Origin: Streptomyces poonensis
GTDB taxonomy: Bacteria > Actinomycetota > Actinomycetes > Streptomycetales > Streptomycetaceae
DNA length: 64,000 nucleotides
Assembly: GCF_014650915.1 (NCBI RefSeq)
Contig: NZ_BMVW01000001.1
Coordinates: forward strand, 930,001-994,000
Direction of reading: 5' to 3'
A model generated the notes under the pieces. That model ran no database searches and had not been told where the DNA came from. It worked only from the letters and a program-made list of their open reading frames with translations. The translations under genes and the position numbers were made by a program. This document shows, piece by piece, positions 20,391 to 30,900 of this stretch (the stretch's first letter is position 1; the number at the start of each line of letters is the position of its first letter).

Positions 20391-21953
20391 TCAGTGGAAG
20401 AAGTGCCGCGTCCCCGTGAAGTACATCGTGACGCCGGCCTTCTTCGCGGCCTCGACGACCAGCTCGTCCCGGACCGAACCGCCGGGCTGCACCACGGCCT
20501 TGACGCCCGCCTCGGTGAGGACCTCCAGGCCGTCGGGGAACGGGAAGAAGGCGTCGGAGGCGGCGTACGCGCCGCGCGCCCGCTCGGCACCGGCGCGCTC
20601 CACCGCGAGCTTCGCGGAGTCGACCCGGTTCACCTGCCCCATGCCGACGCCGACCGAGGCGCCGTCCTTGGCGAGCAGGATGGCGTTGGACTTGACGGCC
20701 CGGCAGGCCTTCCAGGCGAACGCGAGCTGCGCGAGCTCGTCCTCGGACAGCGCATCGCCCGTCGCGAGGGTCCAGTTGGCCGGGTCGTCGCCGTCGGCCT
20801 GGAGCCGGTCGGTGACCTGGAGCAGCGCGCCGCCGTCGATCGGCTTGACCTCGACCGGGGCGGACGGCGCCTCGGGGGCGCGCAGCACGCGGATGTTCTT
20901 CTTCTTGGTGAGGGCTTCGAGCGCGCCGTCCTCGTAGTCCGGCGCGACGATGACCTCGGTGAAGATCTCGGCGACCTGCTCGGCCATCTCCTTGCTGACC
21001 GGCCGGTTGACGGCGATCACGCCGCCGAACGCGGACAGCGGGTCGCAGGCGTGCGCCTTGCGGTGCGCCTCGGCGACGTCCGCGCCGACCGCGATGCCGC
21101 AGGGGTTGGCGTGCTTGATGATCGCGACGCAGGGCTCGGCCTGGTCGTACGCGGCACGGCGGGCGGCGTCCGTGTCCGTGTAGTTGTTGTACGACATCTC
21201 CTTGCCGTGCAGCTGCTCCGCCTCGGCCAGGCCGCCGGCGTGAGAGGTGTAGAGGGCGGCGGGCTGGTGCGGGTTCTCGCCGTAGCGGAGGGTGTGCGCG
21301 CGCTCCCAGGTGGCGCCGAGGAAGTCGGGGAACTGCGAGTCGTCCACGGGGGCGTACTCGGAGGCGAACCAGGAGGCGACCGCGACGTCGTACGCGGCGG
21401 TGTGCTGGAAGGCCTCGGCGGCGAGCCGCTTGCGGGCGGTCAGGTCGAAGCCGCCGTCCTTTACCGCGGCGAGGACGTCCGCGTACCGGGCGGGGCTGGT
21501 GACCACGGCGACGGAGGGGTGGTTCTTGGCGGCGGCGCGGACCATGGACGGGCCGCCGATGTCGATCTGCTCGACGCACTCGTCGGGCGTCGCGCCGGAG
21601 GCGACCGTCTCGCGGAACGGGTAGAGGTTGACGACGACCAGGTCGAACGGCTCCACGCCGAGCTCGGCGAGCTGCCGCTGGTGGTCCTCCAGGCGCAGGT
21701 CGGCGAGGATGCCGGCGTGCACCTTCGGGTGCAGGGTCTTGACCCGGCCGTCCAGGCACTCGGGGAAGCCGGTGAGCTCCTCGACCTTGGTGACGGGGAC
21801 GCCGGCGGCGGCGATACGGGAGGCGGTGGACCCGGTGGAGACGAGGTCGACACCGGCCTCGTGGAGCCCCTGGGCGAGCTCCTCCAGTCCGGTCTTGTCG
21901 TAGACGCTGACGAGCGCCCGGCGAATCGGCCGCTTGTTGCTCTCGGCGGTCAC
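20391..21953 (-). CDS. purH: Bifunctional AICAR transformylase / IMP cyclohydrolase
   Basis: This enzyme performs the last two steps to IMP, using 10-formyl-THF. The 520-residue product begins with the IMP cyclohydrolase domain (about 8-150; [31 protein letters not shown]) and continues with the AICAR transformylase domain (about 150-520; the catalytic Lys-His in [12 protein letters not shown], and RYGENPHQ). The GTG start overlaps the purN stop by 4 bases. Both domains and the C-terminal TGTRHFFH are intact. Confidence 0.98.
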   Translation of the reverse strand: MTAESNKRPIRRALVSVYDKTGLEELAQGLHEAGVDLVSTGSTASRIAAAGVPVTKVEELTGFPECLDGRVKTLHPKVHAGILADLRLEDHQRQLAELGVEPFDLVVVNLYPFRETVASGATPDECVEQIDIGGPSMVRAAAKNHPSVAVVTSPARYADVLAAVKDGGFDLTARKRLAAEAFQHTAAYDVAVASWFASEYAPVDDSQFPDFLGATWERAHTLRYGENPHQPAALYTSHAGGLAEAEQLHGKEMSYNNYTDTDAARRAAYDQAEPCVAIIKHANPCGIAVGADVAEAHRKAHACDPLSAFGGVIAVNRPVSKEMAEQVAEIFTEVIVAPDYEDGALEALTKKKNIRVLRAPEAPSAPVEVKPIDGGALLQVTDRLQADGDDPANWTLATGDALSEDELAQLAFAWKACRAVKSNAILLAKDGASVGVGMGQVNRVDSAKLAVERAGAERARGAYAASDAFFPFPDGLEVLTEAGVKAVVQPGGSVRDELVVEAAKKAGVTMYFTGTRHFFH

Positions 21954-22612
21954 TGGATAACTACCTTTCGTCCCTCAATGCGATAGCCGTTGCGGGCGAG
22001 GCGCCCCACGACATCGACGAGCAGCCTTCGCTCGACTTCCTTGATGCGCTCGTGCAGCGCGCTCTCGTCGTCCTCGTCCCGGATCTCCACCACGCCCTGC
22101 GCGATGATCGGCCCGGTGTCGACGCCGTCGTCGACGAAGTGGACGGTGCATCCGGTGACCCTGGCGCCGTACGCGAGCGCGTCCCGCACGCCGTGGGCTC
22201 CCGGGAAACTGGGCAGCAGGGCGGGGTGCGTGTTGACGAACCGCCCCCCGAACCGCGCCAGGAACTCCTTCCCCACGATCTTCATGAACCCGGCGGAGAC
22301 CACGAGGTCCGGCTCGTACGCGGCGACGGCCTCGGCGAGCGCCGCGTCCCACTCCTCGCGGGTGGCGTGGTCCTTGACCCGGCAGACGAAGGCCGGCAGT
22401 CCGGCCCGCTCGGCGCGGGCGAGTCCCTCGATCCCGCCGCGGTCAGCGCCGACGGCCACGATCTCGGCGCCGTAGGCCCCGGGACCCGTCTCGGCGATGG
22501 CGTCGATCAGCGCCTGCAGGTTCGTACCGGATCCGGAGACCAGGACGACAAGGCGTTTGGCCGCGGACTCGACCACGGGTCCGGCCACGGACTCGGCCAC
22601 GGGCTCGGCCAC
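21950..22612 (-). CDS. purN: Phosphoribosylglycinamide formyltransferase
   Basis: PurN transfers formyl from 10-formyl-THF to GAR. The 220-residue product has [14 protein letters not shown] near the N-terminus, the catalytic [17 protein letters not shown] with Asn-x-His, and [12 protein letters not shown] with the catalytic Asp. The GTG at 22612 follows AAAGGG with suitable spacing; the first 18 residues are a short variable extension. It forms a two-gene operon with purH, with a -35/-10 pair 60-90 bases upstream. Confidence 0.96.
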   Translation of the reverse strand: MAEPVAESVAGPVVESAAKRLVVLVSGSGTNLQALIDAIAETGPGAYGAEIVAVGADRGGIEGLARAERAGLPAFVCRVKDHATREEWDAALAEAVAAYEPDLVVSAGFMKIVGKEFLARFGGRFVNTHPALLPSFPGAHGVRDALAYGARVTGCTVHFVDDGVDTGPIIAQGVVEIRDEDDESALHERIKEVERRLLVDVVGRLARNGYRIEGRKVVIQ

Positions 22613-22677
22613 GAAGGGGCCCTTTCTCGGGGAGCTTGTGTATTCGTACGAACGCTTCGCGCCCCGGGATACGGGGA

Positions 22678-22705
22678 AGTCTACGAAGCGGCCGACCGTC
22701 AGCAA
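22678..22705 (-). promoter_or_regulatory. Candidate purN-purH promoter
   Basis: On the minus strand TTGCTG (22705-22700), a 16-base spacer and TAGACT (22683-22678) fit a housekeeping sigma promoter about 60 bases ahead of purN. Confidence 0.6.
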
Positions 22706-22899
22706 CGATACCGGCACACCACAGAACCCCCACGGGACGGGGGCGTGGCCGGAAGGTAGCGTCTGGGGAGCATCCGCCGGGGCATGCGGCTCGACACGGG
22801 GAACGCCTCCCTCGCGTGGGACGTTGACCAGGACGGGTACGCATGTCCGTCGACACCGATCCCGCATACCGACCAGTCACCCATACCGATCCCGCTCCG

Positions 22900-22974
22900 C
22901 TGACTCCGCTCCCACTGACCTCGCTCGCTGACTTCGCTCCCACTGACTCCGCTCCCACTGACTCCGCTCATCGA
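22900..22974. repeat. 15-base tandem repeats between purN and the next gene
   Basis: Four to five imperfect copies of a roughly 15-base unit (CCCACTGACTCCGCT) fill part of the divergent spacer. Their third-position composition does not look coding, which argues for the later start of the following gene. Confidence 0.65.
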
Positions 22975-23010
22975 TCCGCATACCGATCCCAAGGGGAAGA
23001 CGCACACCTG

Positions 23011-23829
23011 ATGCCGGACCGCAGCCTCCGACTCCCTCCGCTCCTGCTGCGTGAGCGGCACTCCTCCGCCCAGAGTTCCGGATCACGCTCGGGCGAGGAG
23101 GTGCCCACGTCGCCGCCGCAGGGGGGCCAGGACGTGTCCGGAACCGGGCAGGACACCGGCGGCGGGTCCCGGGCCTCCTCCGACGACAACCCGTTCGCAC
23201 CGCCGCCCGAGGGCACGCCGGACCGGCCGTGGCAGCCGCGCCGGCCCGCGGGCGGGCAGGGCGCGGGCGGCGAGGGCGGTGAGGGCGACCGTTCGCCGTG
23301 GGGCAGCCAGTGGAGCGACCGGCAGCCCGGCCGTGCCACGGGTGGCGGGTTCGGTGAACGGCCTCGCCCCTCCGGTGGACAGGGCGGGCAGGGCGGCCCC
23401 GAGGGCGGGCCGGGTGCCGGTATGCGCTGGGACCCGACGGACCCGGCCCAGCGGCGCGCGCGGTTCGCGCTGCTCGCCGGCATGTGGGCGTTCTTCTTCG
23501 CCCTCTTCGCCTGGCCGTACGTGGCGCTGCTGCTCGGCGCGCTCGCCCTCCACTGGGGCATCAGCTCCCTGCGTGCCAAGTCCCGCCGCTCCGCGGACCC
23601 CGACGTCCCCGCTCAGCCGGATCCGAGCGCCCGCCCCCAGACGACGGCGGCGATCAGCGGCCTGGTCCTGGCGTCCCTCTCCCTCGCCATGGTCGCCGCG
23701 ACGTTCACCGCGCAGCTGGTCTACCGCGACTACTACGTCTGCACGAGGGACGCGCTGACCGCGGCGGCGAACGAGTCCTGCGAGAAGCATCTGCCCGAGG
23801 AACTGCGGGGCATCCTGAGCACGCGCTGA
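23011..23829 (+). CDS. Two-helix membrane protein with disordered N-terminus
   Basis: A 272-residue product from ATG 23011. An in-frame ATG at 22843 would add 56 residues, but that stretch consists of short repeats with poor third-position GC. The N-terminal half is Gly/Pro/Gln/Arg-rich. Then come a helix pair (about 155-180, [29 protein letters not shown]) and a further helix (about 216-236, [18 protein letters not shown]), followed by a short Cys-containing end. The arrangement resembles DUF4190-type membrane proteins. No function is known. It is divergent from purN. Confidence 0.75.
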   Translation: MPDRSLRLPPLLLRERHSSAQSSGSRSGEEVPTSPPQGGQDVSGTGQDTGGGSRASSDDNPFAPPPEGTPDRPWQPRRPAGGQGAGGEGGEGDRSPWGSQWSDRQPGRATGGGFGERPRPSGGQGGQGGPEGGPGAGMRWDPTDPAQRRARFALLAGMWAFFFALFAWPYVALLLGALALHWGISSLRAKSRRSADPDVPAQPDPSARPQTTAAISGLVLASLSLAMVAATFTAQLVYRDYYVCTRDALTAAANESCEKHLPEELRGILSTR

Positions 23830-23890
23830 CGTCCGGCGCGGTCTCGTCCGAGCGGCCGCGGTCGGTCCCGCGCGGTCCGCGGCCCGTCGG

Positions 23891-25789
23891 CTACCTGCGG
23901 TCGGGTGGCTGCGGGCCGGGGACCGGGTCCGGGCCGGTGGTGTGGTGCTCCGGCTGGGGGGTCGCCGCCTTCTGGAGGGCTGCGTCCACGAGGCCCACGG
24001 CATCCACAGCACCCACGGCGTCCACCGGAAGGAAGTCGTACGGCTCCAGCACGGCCTCCTGTGGAGTGGTTGAGGCGGCTGGGGCTGCGGTGCCTGGGGG
24101 TGCTGGTGCTGGGGTGGCTGAAGTCGCTGGAGTGCCTGGACCGCCGGTGCTCTCCGGCGCGGACCCGGGGCCAGGTGCCGTCTTCCGCCGCACGGACCAC
24201 GAACCCAGCGAGAAGCCTCGGCGGCGGAGTCGCGGGCGGCCTCCCCGCGCAGTCGTCCGCCCCCACCCGAACCCTTTCGTCACGACGGCGCCCGCCTGCG
24301 CCGTACGCCTTCGGGCCGGTGCCCTCCCCCGTCGCTCCCGCGCCCGCCACGCCCGTACCCCCAGCGCCACCGGTACCCCCGTCAGCGTCGTCCAGGCCAC
24401 CGCCGCGGCTCCCGTCTGCCACCACACCGGCCCCACATGGGTGAGTGTGGCGACACCCAGGCCGCCGCCGGACAGCGCGGCGAGCCCGGCCACGGTGAGT
24501 CCGCACAGTACGGACGCGAGAACCGTCGTGGCGAGGGTCCGGGGGACGGACCACGCCGCGCCCCGGCCCCCGCGAGCCGCGGCCGCGGCAGCAGCGGCGG
24601 CCGCGGTGAACCAGCCCACCGTCGCCCCAGCGGCCAGCGGCACCGCGCCCACCGCCCACAGCAGCGGCGTCCCGTACACGCTCGTGCCCGCGTCCGGCAC
24701 GGCCGACAGGAGCGGGAAGGGCAGCAGCGGGGAGTCGGGCGGCGCCGGAGAGAGCGGCGCCGCCATCCGGCCCGCACCCAGCGCGAACCCGGGCCCGAGC
24801 CCGTACGAGGCCGCCCACACCACCGCATTCGGCACCAGGGCCACGCACAGCAGCAGTACGGCGAACCGGCCCGACCACACCTCCGTGAGCCGGAGGAAGG
24901 ACGTCCGGCCCGTGTCACCGTGCAGTACCAGGGACAGTGCCAGGAGGAGGGCGCCCCCGCCGGCCAGTACGGCCGTACCCGCGCCCGCGGCCCGCCCGGC
25001 CACCGCCAGTCGCTCCCGGGCCGCCGGGCCGGGCCAGCCGCCGGACCGCCCCCCGGAGCGCCCGCCACGCCATGCCGGCAGTGGGCCGCGCGGGCGCCCG
25101 TACGCCGTCCACACACCCGCGCCCGCCGCGCCCGCCGCCAGCAGCGGTACGCACACCACGGCCCATGGCCAGGACGGGCGCGGCTCGCCGCCCAAGGCAT
25201 ACAGCGCGACCGCTCCGCCGACGGCCACGTACGCCGTCACCACACCCGCCCACGCCGTGCGCGGCGAGTCCGTGGAGTCGTCCACCGCGTCACGTGCCGC
25301 CCGGTGCACGAGCCACGCCGGAAGGGCGAGCAGCAGGAGCGGGGTGACGCCGACGGGGGCGGGGATGCCGGAGAGCGTGTCAGCGCGGACGAGTTCGACG
25401 CCGTGGGCGAGCAGCCACAGCGCCGCCGCGACATGCAGCACTCCGCCCGGCCCGCTGTCCGGGTACGGCGAGGTGATCCACAACAGCGTCACCAGCACGG
25501 CGAACGAGCCGAGCCCGACCACCGCCGCGACGGCTCCGCCCAGCAGGCCCGCGGCCAGTCCGGACGGCTGTCCGGGCAACCTGCCGGCTGACGGTACCCA
25601 GGCCGGCAGGGAACGCGGCGACCGGCGACGGGGGGACGGCGGGAGAGCCGGGGGAGCCGGGGGAGCCGGGGAAAGGTTGGAACCGGCCGACGCTGTGAAG
25701 CCCGTGAAGTCTGTGGAGTTCGTGGAATTCGTGGAGCCTGTCGAGCCTGTCGAGCCTGTGGAGTCCGTCGCGTGCGTCACGACGGCCAT
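23891..25789 (-). CDS. DUF6350 / PerM-like multi-pass membrane protein
   Basis: The 632-residue product has nine or ten hydrophobic helices spread over about 75-470, then a long disordered Ala/Pro/Arg-rich tail. It matches the layout of the actinobacterial DUF6350 family, annotated from mycobacterial work as the cell-division membrane protein PerM. The N-terminus has Ser-Thr-Gly repeats ([17 protein letters not shown]) encoded by GTCGAGCCT-type DNA repeats. Position next to purN-purH and sucC-sucD matches other Streptomyces from memory. A divisome role is by family only. Confidence 0.78.
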   Translation of the reverse strand: MAVVTHATDSTGSTGSTGSTNSTNSTDFTGFTASAGSNLSPAPPAPPALPPSPRRRSPRSLPAWVPSAGRLPGQPSGLAAGLLGGAVAAVVGLGSFAVLVTLLWITSPYPDSGPGGVLHVAAALWLLAHGVELVRADTLSGIPAPVGVTPLLLLALPAWLVHRAARDAVDDSTDSPRTAWAGVVTAYVAVGGAVALYALGGEPRPSWPWAVVCVPLLAAGAAGAGVWTAYGRPRGPLPAWRGGRSGGRSGGWPGPAARERLAVAGRAAGAGTAVLAGGGALLLALSLVLHGDTGRTSFLRLTEVWSGRFAVLLLCVALVPNAVVWAASYGLGPGFALGAGRMAAPLSPAPPDSPLLPFPLLSAVPDAGTSVYGTPLLWAVGAVPLAAGATVGWFTAAAAAAAAAARGGRGAAWSVPRTLATTVLASVLCGLTVAGLAALSGGGLGVATLTHVGPVWWQTGAAAVAWTTLTGVPVALGVRAWRARERRGRAPARRRTAQAGAVVTKGFGWGRTTARGGRPRLRRRGFSLGSWSVRRKTAPGPGSAPESTGGPGTPATSATPAPAPPGTAAPAASTTPQEAVLEPYDFLPVDAVGAVDAVGLVDAALQKAATPQPEHHTTGPDPVPGPQPPDRR

Positions 25790-25856
25790 GCTGCCAACGA
25801 CACGCGCTTTCCGGGTGTAGCGCCGTAATCATGGATGTGTCGCTCAAAATGCGTTT

Positions 25857-26867
25857 ATGTGGTTTTTCGTACGCAAGGGAGCGAAGGCGACGAGCGGTCC
25901 GGCGGCCCTCGGCCAGGGCCCGCCTCCGCCGACGCCCGCCCAGGCGTTCGACGCCCTGTACGCGCTCAGCTCCCCCGCCCTCGTACGGCAGGCCCTCCTG
26001 CTCACCGGCCGGCCGCGGCTGGCCCGCGCGTCCGTGGAACGCGCCTTCCAGCTCGCCTGGCAGCGCTGGCCGGAGGTGGCCGTCGACCGGGACCCGACGG
26101 GGTGGGTGCGGGCCGCGGCACACGAGTACGCGCTCTCCCCATGGCACCGGTTGCGCCCCTGCGGGAAGCCCTCGGCCGGCCTGCCCTGCCAGGCCCTGCT
26201 CGACGTACTGCTGGAGCTCCCGCCCCCGTACCGGCGCACCCTGCTCCTGCACGACGGTCTCGGGCTCCGGCTGCCCGAGACGGCCGCCGAGACCGAGGCG
26301 AGCACGCCCGCGGCGGCGGGCCGGCTGCTGCACGCCCGGGAGGCCGTCGCCGCGCGTCTGCCGGAGCTGGCGGACACGGAGCAGCTGCGGCGCCGGCTGC
26401 GTGAGGCGGTGGGCGAGGAGTACGAGGCGGTGGCCGAAGGGCGCGAGGCAGCTGGCGAGGGACTCGGACCGACGGGCGAGAGACTCGGGCCCGCGGGCGA
26501 AGGGCTCGGGCCCGCGGGCGAAGGGCTCGGGCCCGCGGGCGAAGGGCTCGGGGCAGCGGGCGAAGGGCTCGGGGCGAACGGGCACACGGTCCGGGCGGAC
26601 CTCGTCCGGGCCGGCAGCGAACGCCGGGCCCGGCTCTGGGTCCAGGCGGCCGCCGCCTTCACGGCCCTGCTGATCGCCACGACCGCGCTGACCCTGCGGA
26701 CCGCGCCCGACCGCTACGAGGCGCCGGTCTCCCCGGGCGAGACGGTCGAGGGGGTACCGCCTCGGGTGGCACCAGGGCCCCTGTCCCACGCGCAGCTGGA
26801 GCTGCGCGAGAAGCTGCGTCTGGAGACGGCCCGGGGTCCCCATCGCCTGGTGCCGCAGGGACGCTGA
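25857..26867 (+). CDS. Degenerate ECF sigma-like protein with a membrane anchor
   Basis: The 336-residue product has a region (30-100; AFDALYALSSPALVRQALLLTG to TGWVRAAAHEYAL) that follows the pattern of sigma region 2, and a region (114-168; LLDVLLELPPPYRRTLLLHDGLGLRLPETAAET) that follows region 4, but the DNA-recognition helix is poorly kept. Residues 196-240 are five GEGLGPA-type heptapeptides, and 261-281 form a membrane helix with a short external tail. A membrane-tethered, probably non-binding sigma-like protein could act as a scaffold or sink. There is no ribosome site before the ATG, so it may be leaderless. Confidence 0.75.
   Translation: MWFFVRKGAKATSGPAALGQGPPPPTPAQAFDALYALSSPALVRQALLLTGRPRLARASVERAFQLAWQRWPEVAVDRDPTGWVRAAAHEYALSPWHRLRPCGKPSAGLPCQALLDVLLELPPPYRRTLLLHDGLGLRLPETAAETEASTPAAAGRLLHAREAVAARLPELADTEQLRRRLREAVGEEYEAVAEGREAAGEGLGPTGERLGPAGEGLGPAGEGLGPAGEGLGAAGEGLGANGHTVRADLVRAGSERRARLWVQAAAAFTALLIATTALTLRTAPDRYEAPVSPGETVEGVPPRVAPGPLSHAQLELREKLRLETARGPHRLVPQGR
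26462..26578. repeat. 21-base tandem repeats encoding GEGLGPA
   Basis: Five near-identical 21-base units (core CTCGGGCCCGCGGGCGA) lie in frame inside the sigma-like gene. Confidence 0.85.
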
Positions 26868-26874
26868 ACGCGGG

Positions 26875-26907
26875 CGGGCCCGCACCCTTGTCGAGGGTGC
26901 GGGCCCG
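26875..26907. terminator. Bidirectional terminator before sucD
   Basis: A 13-bp perfect stem (26875-26887 with 26895-26907, GGGCCCGCACCC core) has a 7-base loop. It separates the convergent sigma-like gene and sucD. Confidence 0.88.
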
Positions 26908-26938
26908 TCGCCGTACGGTCAGCGCGGCTGCCGGACGG

Positions 26939-27823
26939 TCAGCCGTTGAGGATCTCGCGCGCCAGCTTGGCCGTCTCGGTCGGGGTCTTGCCGACCTTGA
27001 CGCCCGCGGCCTCGAGGGCCTCCTTCTTGGCCTGGGCCGTGCCGGAGGAGCCGGAGACGATGGCGCCGGCGTGGCCCATGGTCTTGCCCTCGGGCGCGGT
27101 GAAGCCCGCGACGTAGCCGACGACCGGCTTGGTCACGTTGTCCTTGATGAAGGCCGCGGCCCGCTCCTCGGCGTCGCCGCCGATCTCGCCGATCATGACG
27201 ATCAGGTCGGTCTCGGGGTCGTCCTGGAAGGCGGCCAGGGCGTCGATGTGCGTGGTGCCGATGATCGGGTCGCCACCGATGCCGACGGCGGTGGAGAAGC
27301 CGATGTCGCGCAGCTCGTACATCATCTGGTACGTCAGCGTGCCGGACTTCGAGACCAGGCCGATGCGGCCCGGCTTGGTGATGTCGCCCGGGATGATGCC
27401 GACGTTGGACTGGCCCGGGGTGATGATGCCGGGGCAGTTCGGGCCGATGATGCGGGTCTTGTTGCCCTTCGCACCGGCGTACGCCCAGAAGGCGGCCGTG
27501 TCGTGCACGGCGATGCCCTCGGTGATCACGACGGCCAGCGGGATCTCGGCGTCGATGGCCTCGACGACCGCGTCCTTGGTGAACTTCTCCGGCACGAAGA
27601 TGACGGAGACGTTGGCGCCGGTCTGCTCGATGGCCTCCTTGACGGTCCCGAAGACGGGTACCTCGGTGCCGTCGAAGTCCACGGTCTGCCCCGCCTTGCG
27701 CGGGTTCACGCCGCCCACGACGTTGGTGCCGTCGCCGAGCATGAGCTTGGTGTGCTTCATGCCGGTGGCGCCGGTCATGCCCTGGACGATGACCTTGCTG
27801 TCCTTGTTGAGCCAGATAGCCAT
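26939..27823 (-). CDS. sucD: Succinyl-CoA synthetase alpha subunit
   Basis: The CoA-binding subunit of the TCA-cycle ligase that makes ATP or GTP from succinyl-CoA. The 294-residue product has [14 protein letters not shown] (11-24) for CoA binding, [10 protein letters not shown] (124-133) and the phosphorylated H251 in [12 protein letters not shown]. It starts 28 bases after the sucC stop and shares its transcript. Confidence 0.98.
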   Translation of the reverse strand: MAIWLNKDSKVIVQGMTGATGMKHTKLMLGDGTNVVGGVNPRKAGQTVDFDGTEVPVFGTVKEAIEQTGANVSVIFVPEKFTKDAVVEAIDAEIPLAVVITEGIAVHDTAAFWAYAGAKGNKTRIIGPNCPGIITPGQSNVGIIPGDITKPGRIGLVSKSGTLTYQMMYELRDIGFSTAVGIGGDPIIGTTHIDALAAFQDDPETDLIVMIGEIGGDAEERAAAFIKDNVTKPVVGYVAGFTAPEGKTMGHAGAIVSGSSGTAQAKKEALEAAGVKVGKTPTETAKLAREILNG

Positions 27824-27851
27824 GGTGTGTTGGTGTCCTCGTCCTGAGTGC

Positions 27852-29033
27852 TTACTTGGCGGCGTGGGCCAGCTCGGCGGCCTTGTCGGCCGCGCCGTCC
27901 ATGGTGTCGACGCGCTGGACCAGCGGGTGGTTGGCGTCGGTGAGGATCTTGCGGCCCAGCTCGGCGTTGTTGCCGTCGAGGCGGACGACGAGCGGCTTCT
28001 CGACCTTCTCGCCGCGGTCCTCGAGGAGCTTCAGGGCCTGCACGATGCCGTTGGCGACCTCGTCGCAGGCGGTGATGCCGCCGAAGACGTTGACGAACAC
28101 GGAGCGGACGTCCGGGTCGCCGAGGATGATCTCCAGGCCGTTCGCCATGACCTGGGCGGAGGCGCCACCGCCGATGTCCAGGAAGTTGGCGGGCTTGACG
28201 TTGCCGTGCGCCTCACCGGCGTACGCGACGACGTCCAGGGTGCTCATGACGAGACCCGCGCCGTTGCCGATGATGCCGACCTCGCCGTCGAGCTTGACGT
28301 AGTTGAGGCCCTTCTCCTTGGCGGCCGCCTCGAGCGGGTTGGCGGCGGCCTTGTCGTGGAGCTCCTCGAAGTCGGGGTGACGGAACTCGGCGTTGTCGTC
28401 CAGCGACACCTTGCCGTCGAGGGCGATGACGTCACCGGAGGCGACCTTGGCCAGCGGGTTGACCTCGACCAGGAGGGCGTCCTCCTTGATGAAGGTGTCC
28501 CACAGCTTGACCAGCACGTTCACGACCTGGTCGGCGACCTCGGCCGGGAACTTCGCGGCCTCGACGATCTCGCGGGCCTTCTCCTCGGTCACGCCCTCGA
28601 TGGCGTCGATCGGGGTCTTGGCGACGGCCTCGGGGCGGGTGGCCGCCACCTCCTCGATCTCCATGCCGCCCTCGACGGAGGCGATGGAGAGGAAGGTGCG
28701 GTTGGCACGGTCGAGGAGGAAGGAGACGTAGTACTCCTCGACGATCTCCGGCGCGGTCTCGGCGATCATCACCTTGTGGACCGTGTGGCCCTTGATGTCC
28801 ATGCCGAGGATGTCCGTCGCGCGGGCGACGGCCTCGTCCGGGGTGGCGGCGAGCTTCACGCCGCCGGCCTTGCCACGACCACCGACCTTCACCTGCGCCT
28901 TGACGACGGACTTGCCGCCCAGACGCTCGGTGATCTCGCGCGCCGCCTCAGGCGTGTCGATGACTTCACCGGCCAGCACCGGTACATCGTGCTTGGCGAA
29001 GAGGTCCCTCGCCTGGTACTCGAACAGGTCCAC
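27852..29033 (-). CDS. sucC: Succinyl-CoA synthetase beta subunit
   Basis: The ATP-grasp, nucleotide-binding subunit. The 393-residue product begins [19 protein letters not shown], contains [18 protein letters not shown] (about 45-62) for nucleotide binding, VEVNPLAKV (about 198-206) for metal, and [14 protein letters not shown] near the end. The GTG start follows GGACGGAAG. It is the first gene of sucC-sucD. A GTG-N6-GTCAC site about 180 bases upstream fits the Crp consensus reported for S. coelicolor. Confidence 0.98.
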   Translation of the reverse strand: MDLFEYQARDLFAKHDVPVLAGEVIDTPEAAREITERLGGKSVVKAQVKVGGRGKAGGVKLAATPDEAVARATDILGMDIKGHTVHKVMIAETAPEIVEEYYVSFLLDRANRTFLSIASVEGGMEIEEVAATRPEAVAKTPIDAIEGVTEEKAREIVEAAKFPAEVADQVVNVLVKLWDTFIKEDALLVEVNPLAKVASGDVIALDGKVSLDDNAEFRHPDFEELHDKAAANPLEAAAKEKGLNYVKLDGEVGIIGNGAGLVMSTLDVVAYAGEAHGNVKPANFLDIGGGASAQVMANGLEIILGDPDVRSVFVNVFGGITACDEVANGIVQALKLLEDRGEKVEKPLVVRLDGNNAELGRKILTDANHPLVQRVDTMDGAADKAAELAHAAK

Positions 29034-29214
29034 GCGCTTCCGTCCCTATCAGTGATCTCGCGGTTCGTTGGATGCGTGGGCGTGCCGCGAAGGGCAACGT
29101 GACGTCCGCTCTGTCACAAGGGGTGCGCACACGGTGTCCGAGCGCGCGGCATGTCCGTCTCGCAGGTTATCGCCGCTGACGGAGGGTCTCTAAATCACAG
29201 ATCACACCTGAGCG

Positions 29215-29228
29215 GTGATACCCGTCAC
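29215..29228. promoter_or_regulatory. Candidate Crp site upstream of sucC
   Basis: GTGATACCCGTCAC fits GTG-N6-GNCAC, the motif reported for S. coelicolor Crp, and the classical TGTGA-N6-TCACA with one change. Confidence 0.45.
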
Positions 29229-29231
29229 ATG

Positions 29232-29256
29232 ATGCCCGCCCGGACAGCGCGGGCAT
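29232..29256 (-). terminator. Hairpin upstream of sucC
   Basis: An 8-bp stem (29232-29239 with 29249-29256, ATGCCCGC) has a 9-base loop. It may end read-through from the VWA gene. Confidence 0.45.
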
Positions 29257-29320
29257 GAAACCTCACCGAGCTGGGGCGGGACCGGTGAGGGGCCTGGGGG
29301 CCGCCCAGCCACCGACCGCC

Positions 29321-29396
29321 GGCACCCCGGCACCCCGGCACCCCGGCACCCCGGCACCCCGGCACCCCGGCACCCCGGCACCCCGGCACCCCGGCA
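29321..29396. repeat. Octamer tandem array GGCACCCC, about 9.5 copies
   Basis: An uninterrupted run of GGCACCCC units with no visible mismatch lies between the VWA gene and sucC. The perfect identity suggests recent slippage. Confidence 0.95.
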
Positions 29397-29679
29397 GCGA
29401 AGTCTCCGGTCTCACGGTCCCCCTCTGGTCCCCCTCCGGTCCTCCGATCGCCCGGTCCCGGGGCGGGGTCCCTCACCCCGGAGTGGCGAAAGCCCCCATC
29501 CCTCCCCGGGCGGGCAAGGGCCGCCACCCCGCTCCGGGCCTCAGCCCGAGTCCCAGCTGCCGCTGCCGCGCCATTGCCATTGCCACTGCCACAGCCAGTA
29601 CCGCGCCACTGCCGCTTCCGCTTCCGCTTCCGCTACCGCAAGGTCGGCCCAGCGCCTCACGGCACCCGGCACCCCAGCA

Positions 29680-30900
29680 TCACGCCGTCTCCGGTATCGG
29701 AAGCGGGCGCTTCTCGATGGCCGCGGCCATGACCTCGGGGAAGAGGTCGGGCGTGCAGGCGAACGCCGGTGCGCCCAGGGCCGCGAGCGCCGCCGCGTGC
29801 TCCCGGTCGTAGGCGGGCGCGCCCTCGTCGGAGAGCGCGAGCAGCGTCACGAACTGCACTCCCGCCGCCTGCATCGCCGCCACCCGCTTCAGCATCTCGT
29901 TACGTATCCCGCCCTCGTACAGGTCGCTGATCAGCACCACCACCGTCTCCGCGGGCCGGGTGATCTGGGACTGGCAGTACGCCAGTGCCCGGTTGATGTC
30001 CGTGCCGCCGCCGAGCTGGGTACCGAAGAGGACGTCGACCGGATCGTCCAGCTGGTCCGTCAGGTCGACGACAGTCGTGTCGAAGACGACGAGCCGCGTG
30101 CTGATGGACCGCATCGAGGCGAGCACGGCGCCGAAGACCGACGCGTAGACGACGGACGCCGCCATCGACCCGGACTGGTCGATGCAGAGGATGACCTCCT
30201 TCTTCACGGACTGCGAGGCGCGCCCGTACCCGATGAGCCGCTCGGGGACCACCGTCCGGTACTCCGGCAGGTAGTTCTTGAGGTTGGCCGCGATCGTGCG
30301 GTTCCAGTCGATGTCGTGGTGGCGGGGCCGGTTGACGCGGGCGCTGCGGTCGAGGGCGCCGGTGAGGGTGGCCCGGGTACGGGTGGCGAGCCGCTTCTCC
30401 AGGTCCTCCACGACCTTCCGCACGACGGCCCGCGCGGTCTCCTTGGTCGTCTCCGGCATCGCCTTGTTCAGGGAGAGCAGGGTGCCGACCAGGTGGACAT
30501 CGGCCTCCATGGCCTCCAGCATCTCCGGCTCCAGCAGCAGCGTGGACAGGCCGAGCCGGTCGATGGCGTCACGCTGCATGACCTGCACGACGGAGGACGG
30601 GAAGTACGTCCGGATGTCCCCCAGCCAGCGCGCGACCGACGGCGCCGACGCCCCGAGCCCCGCCGAGCGTTCCCGCCCCGTCTGCTGCCTGTCCCCCTTG
30701 CCGTAGAGCGCGGCGAGCGCCCCGTCCATGGCGGCGTCCCGCCCGGAGAGCGCGCACCCCGTGCCGTCGGCCGCGTCGCCACCGAGTACGAGCCGCCAGC
30801 GCCGCAGCCTCTCGTCGACAGCGGACGGGTCGTCCATCCCCTGCGGTCGGCTCGCCGCTCCTGCAGTCGATCGGCTCACCGCTCCTGTCGTCGTGCTCAT
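29680..30900 (-). CDS. VWA domain protein of a MoxR/DUF5682 system
   Basis: The 406-residue product has a helical N-terminal part of about 230 residues and a von Willebrand A domain at about 234-395. The metal-ion-dependent adhesion site is intact: D241-x-S243-x-S245 in CIDQSGSMAA, a Thr in GGGTDINRA and an Asp in ISDLYEGG. It begins with ATGA overlapping the DUF5682 stop and is the third gene of a MoxR-DUF5682-VWA operon. VWA proteins next to MoxR ATPases typically act as metal- or ATPase-dependent adaptors (CoxE, RavA-ViaA, YehP). No signal peptide or membrane helix, so it is cytoplasmic. Confidence 0.9.
   Translation of the reverse strand: MSTTTGAVSRSTAGAASRPQGMDDPSAVDERLRRWRLVLGGDAADGTGCALSGRDAAMDGALAALYGKGDRQQTGRERSAGLGASAPSVARWLGDIRTYFPSSVVQVMQRDAIDRLGLSTLLLEPEMLEAMEADVHLVGTLLSLNKAMPETTKETARAVVRKVVEDLEKRLATRTRATLTGALDRSARVNRPRHHDIDWNRTIAANLKNYLPEYRTVVPERLIGYGRASQSVKKEVILCIDQSGSMAASVVYASVFGAVLASMRSISTRLVVFDTTVVDLTDQLDDPVDVLFGTQLGGGTDINRALAYCQSQITRPAETVVVLISDLYEGGIRNEMLKRVAAMQAAGVQFVTLLALSDEGAPAYDREHAAALAALGAPAFACTPDLFPEVMAAAIEKRPLPIPETA

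Larger units (their letters stand above)
29034..29679. other. Upstream region of sucC without genes
   Basis: These 646 bases contain the probable sucC control region (29040-29260), an 8-base tandem array (29321-29396), and short GCCATT/GCTTCC repeats (29565-29640) before the VWA gene stop. There is no coding frame with convincing codon use. Confidence 0.65.

Noticed and set aside
24600..24640. Ala-rich GCC/GCG run in the PerM-like gene as a separate repeat element
   Set aside because: It encodes a poly-Ala part of a membrane helix and is ordinary for this GC content.
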